A stretch of DNA of 8,032 bases, taken from assembly GCA_021791615.1 (NCBI GenBank), contig JAJYWG010000535.1, positions 1 through 8,032 on the forward strand. Reading direction: 5' to 3'. Origin of the DNA: Actinomycetes bacterium (GTDB taxonomy: Bacteria > Actinomycetota > Acidimicrobiia > Acidimicrobiales > RAAP-2). The translations under genes were made by a program, and so were the position numbers. Positions 1 through 6,003 of this stretch are shown piece after piece. Below the pieces are notes generated by a model, which worked only from the letters and a program-made list of their open reading frames with translations, was not told the origin of the DNA and searched no databases. Within the stretch, counting starts at the first letter, position 1, and the number at the start of each line of letters is the position of its first letter.

Positions 1-97
1 TTGGGGCGCCATTTCCCTATCTGTATCCCAGGTGGCATAATCACTATGTTCACTCTTCATTCCAGAACCCATTTTGCACACAACTGCGCACACAACT
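1..97 (+). mobile_element. IS256-type insertion sequence, terminal end (left copy)
   Basis: This is the last 97 bp of an IS copy whose body lies to the left of the window. Positions 9-97 are identical to the reverse complement of 7618-7706, where the same tip follows a recognisable IS256-type transposase. In frame from position 2 the plus strand reads WGAISLSVSQVA and stops at 38-40, matching the transposase C-terminus of the right copy (EGTISLSVSQVA). The tip ends in two copies of the decamer gcacacaact (76-85 and 88-97) separated by two bases. Beyond 97 the sequence turns abruptly G+C-rich. Only the end facing the core is visible, so element length and target duplication are unknown. Family assignment rests on the right copy. 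Confidence 0.8.
9..97 (+). repeat. 89-bp inverted repeat, left arm
   Basis: Every base from 9 to 97 pairs with 7706 to 7618 on the opposite strand. Outside this, positions 1-8 match only 4 of 8. The inner limit is sharp: 98 onwards (aagggg) differs from the bases next to the right arm. It represents two IS256-type tips in opposite orientation. Confidence 0.93.
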
Positions 98-1027
98 AAG
101 GGGCGCGACGTCGGGGTGGTCGAGGGTGTAGATGCGCCCGTAGACGTCGTCGCCGGCGCGGTGCCCCATGAAGCGGCGCCGCACGGCGCCCTCGATGCCG
201 GATGCCCACGCGAGGTCGGTGGCGCAGGACTTCCGGAGCAGGTGGGTGGAGACGGCGAAGCCGAGGTGGTCGGCCGAGAGCTGCTCGGCGATGGCGGCTT
301 CGGCGAAGGCGTGGCGGTAGGCGTGCTGGCCGGAGCGGTCGGGGGTCTGGAGTCCGGGGACGAGGCGCGCCGCGGCGTCGACCTGGCCCGTGTCGGGGTC
401 GGCGTGGAAGGCGTCGATGGCAACCCGGATGAGCACCATGAGCTGCTCGGGGACGACGAGGACCCGCGAACCAGCCGCGGTCTTCGTGGTCTGCTTGTAC
501 GGGACGGCGACGACCTGGCCGTGGTCGTCGCGAACGCTGAAACTGCGCCCGCCTTGACCTTGGACGGCGAGCAGTCCGGTGCTGCCGAGGTCGACGACGT
601 CTCCGACCATGATCCCAAACGCCTCGGAGATTCGTAGGCCCATGACCCGCTGGAGCCAGAAGGCGAGCTGGTGGACCGGGTGGAGGTGGGAGGCGAGCCG
701 GGCGCACTCGGGGAGGCTGAGCGGCCGGGGCTGGGTCGAGCGCTCGGGGCGGCGACGGTCGGCCTTGTCGGCTATGGGGGCGTCGAGGCCTTCGGTGGGG
801 TCGAAGCCGGGCGGGAACAGTCCGTTGGCCCGGGCGAAGGCGAGGATGCAGCGCAGCACCCACAGGGCGTCGGTCACGTACCCCTGGGACAGGCCGGCGG
901 GCGCCCGCCGCTTGGCGGTGATGGCGACGGCTGCCGACGCGGGCACACAACTCACGACCAACCCCACCAGGGACTGGGTTACCCAGGCGGCCCGCGACGT
1001 GACCGCCGAGCTTCGTGACGCCGGCAT
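50..1027 (-). pseudogene. Tyrosine recombinase (phage-type integrase), truncated at both ends by insertion sequences
   Basis: The open frame carries the catalytic set of a site-specific tyrosine recombinase: Arg132 in GLRISEAFG, Lys182 as the candidate beta-hairpin lysine, His262-x-x-Arg265 in STHLLRKS, His289 in MGHRAG and the nucleophile candidate Tyr300 in GRIYTLDHP. A SAM-like core-binding segment lies at about residues 45-85. The ends are foreign. The last 15 residues (SCVRSCVQN..., codons 50-97) are encoded by the IS256-type tip. The first 25 or so residues are the antisense of the rve transposase remnant, so the native part is about 98-950. The family normally has a longer N-terminal domain and a C-terminal tail after the Tyr, both missing. 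The catalytic core is intact, but loss of the N-terminal arm makes activity unlikely. It may mark an old integrated element. Family certain, function lost by inference. Confidence 0.85.
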
Positions 1028-1400
1028 CCCATCAAGTACTTGTTGCTATCTGACCGCGACGGCAAGTTCGCTCCGGGCTTCGACGCGGTGTGGGAGAGCG
1101 AGGGTGCGAGCATCGTACGAAGCCCCGTTCGAGCACCCAACGCGAACGCTTTCGCCGAACGCTCGACACGCACCATGCGATCAGAGTGCACCGACCTCCT
1201 TCTCATCGTAAACGAGCGGCACCTCGTCCGAGTGCTCGTCTCCTGCGTCCGCCACTATGACGGGCATCGCCCGCACCGTGGCTTCGGGTTGCGTCCACCG
1301 GATCCGCCTTGAGCGAAGATCCCGTCGACGCCCGCTGAGCTCGCGAGCATCTGCCGAACCGGATCCTTAGCCCCTCATCAACGAGTACCACGCCGCGTGA
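953..1400 (+). pseudogene. Decayed DDE transposase (rve integrase-core domain, IS481/IS3-like), 3' remnant
   Basis: Three reading-frame pieces line up with the C-terminal half of an actinobacterial rve-domain transposase. Frame one (about 953-1030) reads TNPTRDWVTQAARDVTAEL, the usual N/H-P-T-x-x-W-V-T-Q-x-A-R segment. After a one-base loss near 1030, frame two (1034-1312) reads IKYLLLSDRDGKFAPGFDAV, then PNANAFAERSTRTMRSEC and HYDGHRPHRGFGLRPP, covering the second Asp and the Glu (AFAER) of the DDE triad plus the H-Y-N-x-x-R-P-H-R signature. A final piece ending in LINEYHAA and a stop at 1398-1400 is back in frame one and resembles the usual tail of this family. The N-terminal HTH and first Asp are absent, and the frame is broken at least twice, so it is inactive. 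Its left border abuts the truncated recombinase. Exact IS family is uncertain. Confidence 0.8.
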
Positions 1401-1605
1401 CCGGCTCGGCCGAGTTTTCGGGCCCTACGGGTTTGGTGGTGGGAGGCCGAGCGACCGCACGACGCAGCACGAGCCCAATCGCCAGCACGACAGTGGTAGC
1501 CGATAGCTCGCTGGATGTGCCCGCGGCGCGACGAGCCAGTCCCCAGAACTGCCGGGAGAGTCTATGCAGCTGTCCCGGTCCTCGTCCCTGCGCTGCGCGG
1601 GTCAT
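1378..1605 (-). CDS. Small hypothetical protein, coupled to the amidohydrolase
   Basis: A 75-codon frame starts with ATG three bases after the amidohydrolase stop (TGA-TCG-ATG), which favours translational coupling as the last gene of the operon. It is Arg-rich at the start and has one weak hydrophobic stretch (SATTVVLAIGLVL, about residues 35-47), possibly a membrane segment, followed by a Pro-rich tail. The last seven or eight codons (1378-1400) lie inside the rve transposase remnant, so the original C-terminus was probably cut by that insertion and about 67 residues are native. I do not recognise a family. It may be a truncated membrane protein or a chance frame; the coupling is the main support. 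Confidence 0.35.
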   Translation of the reverse strand: MTRAAQGRGPGQLHRLSRQFWGLARRAAGTSSELSATTVVLAIGLVLRRAVARPPTTKPVGPENSAEPVTRRGTR

Positions 1606-1608
1606 CGA

Positions 1609-3309
1609 TCAACCGACGACCTGCCGCCCGTCGACCCAGGTCTGCACGACGCGGAGGTCCTCCAGCCGGTCCGGATCAGTGGCGAGGGGGTCCCCCGACA
1701 GCACGACCAAGTCTGCTGCGGCCCCCTCCGATATCACCCCTGCTCGGCCTGCCATCCCCAACGCGTCGGCCGCCGAGGTGGTGTAGCACCGCAGTGCCTC
1801 TTCGATGCTGATGGACTCGGTTGGGCCGACGACCGACCCGTCGGGAAGGCGGCGGGTGACCGCAGCCCTGATCCCGACCAGCGGGTCGAAGGAGCCGGCC
1901 GGGAAGTCCGAGCTCGCGGCCACCGTCACACCGGCGTCGAGCAGGGTACGCAACGCCAGAAGCCGCAGCGGCGACGGCAACGGGAGCACCGTCAGTTCGT
2001 CGCCCAGGTCATGGAGGAAGACGGGCTGGGTGACGACAAGCGCACCTATGTCCGCGATCCGATGAGCCAATGGGGGGTCGAGCACCATGGCATGTTCGAG
2101 TCGCGGCCGTCCGGACAGCCCCGCGAGCGCCCCTCGTGCCCCGTGCAGGGCATCGGCGCTGCCAGCCACCGCACCGTTGCCGATGGCATGGATGGCGACC
2201 TGCAAGCCGCGATCGGCCGCCGCCAGCGTGGCGTGGCGGAGGTGGTCGTCGGCGAGGACCCGGATCCCGGTGTGGTAGTGGCCGTCCCTCCCGCGCCGCG
2301 CCCACCCCCCGCGGTTGGCCACCGTGGCGGCCAGGCGGCCGTGGTGGACGGTGGCCCGCAGCGTGGACGACACGCTGGAGAGCACCTGCCGGACGCTGAG
2401 GCAGAGATCGCAGCGCTCCCCCCCGTCGGCGAGGAGCTTGGCCGGGCCAATCGGGATCCGCGGGTCCCCCGTCCCGGTTGGCGCGGCGAGCGTCGCCGGC
2501 TCGCTGATCGCGCCTGCGCCGACGGGAAAGCGATGCACCGTGATCGCCAGTCGACCGGCGGCGGCTGCCTGTTCGTAGAGGGCCATGCCGACCGGCGGCA
2601 CCGCCGCGTCGCCGATGCGGGTGATGCCGGCCTGAGCAAGGGCGAGACTGTGTCGTTCGGCTCGGGCGATCCACTCCTCGCTGGCGTCCCCAGCCAGTAC
2701 CGCTTCTCGTGATGCCGCCTCAGCGAGGAAGTTGGCGGACTCGACCAGCACGCCGGTGGGACGACCACGCCGGTCGCGCACGATCCTGCCCCCTGGCGGG
2801 TCAGGGCTACGGCGGCCCCATCCGAGCCGGGCCAACCCGGCGCTGTTGAGGCTCGACTCGTGGTACGTGAGGCCCAGTACGTGCAGTGGGCGCTCGGGGC
2901 AGACCGAGTCCAGCTCAGCGGCGGTGGGGGACCGTCGCTCCGCGAGGGCGAGCGGCTGGTAGCCATGGACCCGCAGCCAGCCGCTGCCATCGTCGGCCGA
3001 TGCCACGCGGCGGATCTCCTCGAGCAACTCGGAGATGCTGCGGGGCGGACGCCCGTGGGGCCGGCAGCTCCAGCGGTCGGCCGCGACCAGGAACAGGTGG
3101 TGGTGCGGGTCGATGAAGCCTGGCAGGAGGCATCCTCCACCGAGATCCACCACCTTGGCTGTACTGCCGGCTCGGCGCGCCACCTCAGAGAGCGCACCCA
3201 CAGCGAGGACGGTGCCGCCCGAGACCGCGACCGCCTCGACGCGCGGCCGAGCTGGGTCCATGGTGATCACGGTGCCTCCGGTCAGCATCGTCGGTGGGGA
3301 GTCGCTCAT
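1609..3309 (-). CDS. Amidohydrolase family protein (Amidohydro_3; YtcJ / N-substituted formamide deformylase-like)
   Basis: A 566-residue cytoplasmic metal-dependent hydrolase with no signal peptide. The N-terminal beta-sandwich start (GGTVITMD, DLGGGCLLPGFID) leads into the metal-binding HxH (His69, His71 in IDPHHHL). Then follow Lys291 in GPAKLLADGG (typical vKlxaDG motif), His374 in VAIHAIGNGA, His406 in RLEHAM and the catalytic Asp468 in ASSDFPAG. A C-terminal sandwich segment contains AADLVVLSGDPL. All marks of the YtcJ/NfdA group are present and the length is usual. Such enzymes cleave C-N bonds, for example in N-substituted formamides, amides or cyclic amides; the substrate here is not predictable. 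The ATG at 3309 has a TGGAG eight bases upstream and overlaps the stop of the 34-codon ORF by four bases (ATGA), so initiation is probably coupled. It follows the membrane protein and lipoprotein genes on the same strand. No defects seen. Confidence 0.92.
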   Translation of the reverse strand: MSDSPPTMLTGGTVITMDPARPRVEAVAVSGGTVLAVGALSEVARRAGSTAKVVDLGGGCLLPGFIDPHHHLFLVAADRWSCRPHGRPPRSISELLEEIRRVASADDGSGWLRVHGYQPLALAERRSPTAAELDSVCPERPLHVLGLTYHESSLNSAGLARLGWGRRSPDPPGGRIVRDRRGRPTGVLVESANFLAEAASREAVLAGDASEEWIARAERHSLALAQAGITRIGDAAVPPVGMALYEQAAAAGRLAITVHRFPVGAGAISEPATLAAPTGTGDPRIPIGPAKLLADGGERCDLCLSVRQVLSSVSSTLRATVHHGRLAATVANRGGWARRGRDGHYHTGIRVLADDHLRHATLAAADRGLQVAIHAIGNGAVAGSADALHGARGALAGLSGRPRLEHAMVLDPPLAHRIADIGALVVTQPVFLHDLGDELTVLPLPSPLRLLALRTLLDAGVTVAASSDFPAGSFDPLVGIRAAVTRRLPDGSVVGPTESISIEEALRCYTTSAADALGMAGRAGVISEGAAADLVVLSGDPLATDPDRLEDLRVVQTWVDGRQVVG

Positions 3310-3410
3310 CGATCGGGCTCCACAGGGCGCATGCGATGGTGCGTGGAGAGGGCGCGGGCCCGCAGGGGGTCGACGGGTGTCGGGCCCGACCGGCGCGTAG
3401 TGAGGTTCAT
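3306..3410 (-). CDS. Leader-like small ORF (34 codons) overlapping the amidohydrolase start
   Basis: ATG at 3410 is preceded by GGGAG with six bases of spacing (agccgg), the best Shine-Dalgarno on this strand of the window. The frame MNLTTRRSGPTPVDPLRARA... runs 34 residues and its TGA overlaps the amidohydrolase ATG as ATGA. It begins 19 bases after the membrane-protein stop. The peptide is basic, has two adjacent His and no Cys, and does not match a family I know. Two copies of the self-complementary octamer cgggcccg (3355-3362 and 3381-3388) lie within it and can form an 8-bp stem with an 18-base loop. Position, ribosome site and overlap suggest a translated leader that couples or attenuates amidohydrolase expression. 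It could also be a chance frame. Conservation is untested. Confidence 0.45.
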   Translation of the reverse strand: MNLTTRRSGPTPVDPLRARALSTHHRMRPVEPDR

Positions 3411-3429
3411 CCGGCTCTCCCTGCCGTGG

Positions 3430-4074
3430 TCATCGGGGTGCGGTCTGGTCGATTCGCCCGCCAGCGCGGCGAGCCAGGGGGATGAGGATGCTTGCCGGCG
3501 TTGCCCAAAGGATGAGGACGCTCCCACCGTCGTTGACGACGCCGGTCAAGAAGATCCGACCCCCGTGAGCCGAAGCGTCGTGATACCAGCGTGGGACGAC
3601 CGCCAGGGATGCCGCCGCGAGCAGGCACAGGGCCGTGCCGGTAAGGACATATCGTCGCTGGGCGAACAGCCGGGCGAGGGGGAAGAAGTGCAGACCGGCC
3701 ACCAGCGTTACCAGCGGAGCAGCGATCAGGTCGTGCCCGGAGGCCGATGCGATGGCGACAGCAGCGATCATGACCGCAACCCCGCCTTCCACGATCAGGG
3801 CGAAGCGCCGACGGTGTCCCGGCTGCCAGGTGGGGCCGCTGTCGGCGAGGTTCCCGGGGCGACGGGCGAGTCGCGCCGCGGGCGCGCAGAGCACACCCAG
3901 CAGGACGGCACCGGCAAACCACACAGCGCCTCCCCCTGCACCGTGCAGCGCGCCTATCGCAGCCGACGCCCACACGCCACCGATGACGGCGAGGAGCACA
4001 GCGGCGCGCGCCAGGCCGGAGACGTTGACTGTTCGCGCGGGCCCAGAGCCCAGGGAGATGGGATCGGTTGTCAC
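3430..4074 (-). CDS. Multi-pass membrane protein of unknown function (about six TM helices)
   Basis: A 214-residue hydrophobic protein with likely helices at about residues 22-44, 49-66, 91-111, 115-137, 142-161 and 184-203. A charged, Pro-containing loop lies at 70-90 (RRPGNLADSGPTWQPGHRRR), and a hydrophilic segment with WYHDASAHGG lies between helices five and six. A conspicuous motif GLHFFPLARLF sits at 127-137 followed by YVLTG; similar motifs occur in uncharacterised small bacterial membrane proteins, but I cannot name the family with confidence. GTG at 4074 is chosen because AGGGCGAG stands six bases upstream. It begins 26 bases after the lipoprotein stop and ends 19 bases before the leader ORF, so it is in the middle of the presumed operon. 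Transport, sensing or accessory roles are all possible. Confidence 0.8.
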   Translation of the reverse strand: MTTDPISLGSGPARTVNVSGLARAAVLLAVIGGVWASAAIGALHGAGGGAVWFAGAVLLGVLCAPAARLARRPGNLADSGPTWQPGHRRRFALIVEGGVAVMIAAVAIASASGHDLIAAPLVTLVAGLHFFPLARLFAQRRYVLTGTALCLLAAASLAVVPRWYHDASAHGGRIFLTGVVNDGGSVLILWATPASILIPLARRAGGRIDQTAPR

Positions 4075-4100
4075 TGCAACTCGCCCTGGTCACGGTCTTC

Positions 4101-5321
4101 CTAACGGACTGGCGCGCTTCCGACTACGGATGCAGCGCCAGCGAGTGCCTGTGCGTAGGCGGCGTGACCCTGGGGGTAGCCGGGCCAGGTCGGGTCGTCG
4201 GCGACGAGCCACTCCGTCGGGTACAGCTCGAGGATCTGGGCATGCTCGGACAGAGCGAAACGGAGCAGCGGTGGGAGGGTGCCCTCGGGGCCGGTACCGG
4301 CGGGGTCGGTCTTCTCGTAGGTCTGGACCTCGAGCGGCACCCGACCCGTGTACTTGTCGAACAGCGCGCACCAGTTCGCGTAGCACGGCTGGCCGCTGCG
4401 GATGGCCGAGTCGGCCAGGCCCTGGGTGCCGAAGCCGAACCCGTCGGCCACCGCCGTTGCAGCCACCTGATCGGGGAAGCCGTCCCCACCACGGAAGGTA
4501 TTGATCCCAACCATGATCTGCTTGGCCGAGTGCAGCGAGGCCTCGTAAGCGAGCATGGCTGCGGAGTACGCGGGGAAGTCCTGCTGGTAGCCGTGCGCGT
4601 TCCACTGCGCCAGGCAGGCGCCCTTCAGGTCATTCTCCACGTAGCTCTCCCCGCCAGTGCCGATCCCGAAGCGCAGGTAGCCGACGTGGGGATCCCCGGC
4701 CACGTGGTCGACGACCGCGGCGACGAACGCCTTCCAGTTGTCCTCGTAGCCCGGCTCCCAGTAGACCGGCGTGGGCGGGGTGTTCTGGTCGCACTGGACG
4801 GTGTCCACCTGGGAGAGCACGTAGGCGGGGGTGGCAGGCACCGGGGTCTGGCGGGGTTGCTCGTCGACACCCCAGACGATGAGGTTCACCTCCTTACCGG
4901 CCGCCTCCCAGGGCCCGGTCCACTTATCGAGCTGGGTCCAGTCGTAACGGGGGGTGGCACCGGGTCCCTTGTCGATCGCGCTCCACGGTACGACGATGTC
5001 AGCCCCGCAGACCGTCGGATCGGCCAGCAGATAGTGGAGGATGACCTGCTGCTGGGCGGGGCTGGCCAGGTTGACCGCGTTGGCGAACAACCCGTGAGGG
5101 GCGCCGGGGTCGGCGACCCTGGGATCGGTCGCCGTGCAGGAAGTCGCTGACCCGGCGGGGACGGTGGACACGGTCGCTGCTGTGGTGGTCGACGCCGAGG
5201 TCCCTGACGTCGCCGTGGGTGGTTGGGCGGCGGCACAGCCGCTCAGTGCGGCGACCGTTGCCACGGCGACGACCGACCCCGCGTGCCGGCTGAGGCGGCC
5301 CCACCCACGAACTTGGGTCAT
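4101..5321 (-). CDS. Secreted lipoprotein with glycoside-hydrolase-like (clan GH-A type) barrel
   Basis: With ATG at 5321 this is a 406-residue precursor. Basic n-region (RGWGRLSRH), hydrophobic core and lipobox LSGC put the lipidated Cys at residue 29, followed by a Thr/Ser-rich linker to about residue 60, so the protein is anchored outside the cytoplasmic membrane. The body looks like a (beta/alpha)8 hydrolase of the GH42/GH-A sort: VVPWSAIDKGPG, then YDWTQLDKW and GKEVNLIVWGV at 110-152, the usual W-x-x-I-(x)n-Y-D-W-x-x-L-D pattern. Acidic residues that could be catalytic are Glu225 (GTGGESY), Glu331 (LEVQTYE) and Glu365 (LELYPTE), which I cannot assign firmly. Several Cys pairs suit an exported protein. 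The frame is open for 45 more codons upstream, but those overlap tetR and lack signal-peptide features. GTG at 5330, in frame, is an alternative leaderless start. First gene of the leftward operon. Substrate unknown. Confidence 0.8.
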   Translation of the reverse strand: MTQVRGWGRLSRHAGSVVAVATVAALSGCAAAQPPTATSGTSASTTTAATVSTVPAGSATSCTATDPRVADPGAPHGLFANAVNLASPAQQQVILHYLLADPTVCGADIVVPWSAIDKGPGATPRYDWTQLDKWTGPWEAAGKEVNLIVWGVDEQPRQTPVPATPAYVLSQVDTVQCDQNTPPTPVYWEPGYEDNWKAFVAAVVDHVAGDPHVGYLRFGIGTGGESYVENDLKGACLAQWNAHGYQQDFPAYSAAMLAYEASLHSAKQIMVGINTFRGGDGFPDQVAATAVADGFGFGTQGLADSAIRSGQPCYANWCALFDKYTGRVPLEVQTYEKTDPAGTGPEGTLPPLLRFALSEHAQILELYPTEWLVADDPTWPGYPQGHAAYAQALAGAASVVGSAPVR

Positions 5322-5369
5322 TCTAGCCACACCGGGATCATAGCACATCCGACCCGGAGCGACTATGCT
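5322..5369. promoter_or_regulatory. Divergent promoter region with probable TetR operator
   Basis: Between the divergent lipoprotein and tetR genes lies an interrupted palindrome centred at 5353. Its outer arms are CATAG (5339-5343) and CTATG (5363-5367), and its inner arms are TCCG (5348-5351) and CGGA (5355-5358), all symmetric about the same base. On the minus strand TATGAT (5342-5337) is a near-consensus -10 for the lipoprotein, with only a weak -35 (TAGTCG, 17-base spacer). On the plus strand GGAG (5356-5359) sits five bases before the tetR ATG. Protein bound to the palindrome would cover the leftward -10 and the tetR start. TetR regulators commonly bind such sites next to their own gene. 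No clear -10 for tetR was seen. Confidence 0.6.
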
Positions 5370-6003
5370 TACATACGTGGGTTCCGAGACGGTGACCGAC
5401 GGTTGGCGGGCTCGTTCCGCCGCGACCCGCCGCCGACGCAGCCAGGCCAAGATCACCGATGCGGCCCGGGCGCTGTTCGAAGCCCGGGGCTACGAGGACA
5501 CGACCATCGACGCCGTCGCCAAGCGCGCCGGTGTGGGACCGGCCACGATCTACGAGCACTACGGCACCAAGGACGCCCTGGTGGCTACCGTCTTCGCCGG
5601 CGAGCTCGGCGACCTCGACGGCCCGGCTGCCGAGGACGCGATCGCGCTGCCCGTGCGCGAGGCTGTGTACCGCCATCTCCTCCGGGTAGCGACTGCGGTG
5701 CACCAGCACCGGGTGCTCGCCACGGCGCTGCTCAGCGCCGTGAACCGCACCGAGGGGCCGCCGACCGATGAGCGCGACCCGCGTCTGATCCTGCCGCTGC
5801 CGAGGCCGCTCGCCGCCATCCTCACCGTGGCGGCAGGTCGCGGAGAGATCAGCGTTCCCACCACCCCCGAGGACACCGCCGCGTCGATGACGAGCCTGCT
5901 CCTCGTGCGGATCAAGGCCCGCGACGAGACCCCTGAACAGAGCGTCGAGTTCGTCACCGCCCTCGTCCTCGACGGCCTGCTCGCCCGGTCGCCAACGAAG
6001 TGA
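5365..6003 (+). CDS. TetR/AcrR-family transcriptional regulator
   Basis: A 212-residue regulator. A basic N-terminal stretch (TRRRRSQAKI) leads into the canonical TetR DNA-binding domain: DAARALFEARGYEDTTIDAVAKRAGV with the helix-turn-helix at about 46-66 ending in GPATIYEHYGTKDALV. The C-terminal domain, from about residue 80, is all-helical in appearance, as expected for ligand binding and dimerisation, and gives no hint of ligand. ATG at 5365 has GGAG five bases upstream; an in-frame GTG at 5377 is an alternative. It diverges from the lipoprotein operon and overlaps the next gene by four bases (GTGA), so the regulator and the second lipoprotein are very likely co-transcribed. The palindrome centred at 5353 makes autoregulation and control of the divergent operon likely. 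It most probably acts as a repressor, by family habit. Confidence 0.93.
   Translation: MLTYVGSETVTDGWRARSAATRRRRSQAKITDAARALFEARGYEDTTIDAVAKRAGVGPATIYEHYGTKDALVATVFAGELGDLDGPAAEDAIALPVREAVYRHLLRVATAVHQHRVLATALLSAVNRTEGPPTDERDPRLILPLPRPLAAILTVAAGRGEISVPTTPEDTAASMTSLLLVRIKARDETPEQSVEFVTALVLDGLLARSPTK

Noticed and set aside
74..637. Plus-strand frame opposite the recombinase
   Set aside because: It is the antisense of a frame with clear catalytic motifs and starts inside the IS tip.
1405..1414. Palindrome ctcggccgag followed by TTTT
   Set aside because: As RNA it can form only a 3-4 bp stem, too weak to call a terminator. It may just be part of the IS remnant end.
1564..5150. Long plus-strand frames (1564-2712, 2860-4104, 4068-5150)
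   Set aside because: They are antisense to the amidohydrolase, membrane protein and lipoprotein genes and show only the Arg/Gly/Pro-rich composition typical of the opposite strand of G+C-rich genes.
5322..5456. 45-residue N-terminal extension of the leftward lipoprotein
   Set aside because: It overlaps the start of tetR and the divergent promoter and would bury the lipoprotein signal peptide. The lipobox is correctly placed from the ATG at 5321 or GTG at 5330.
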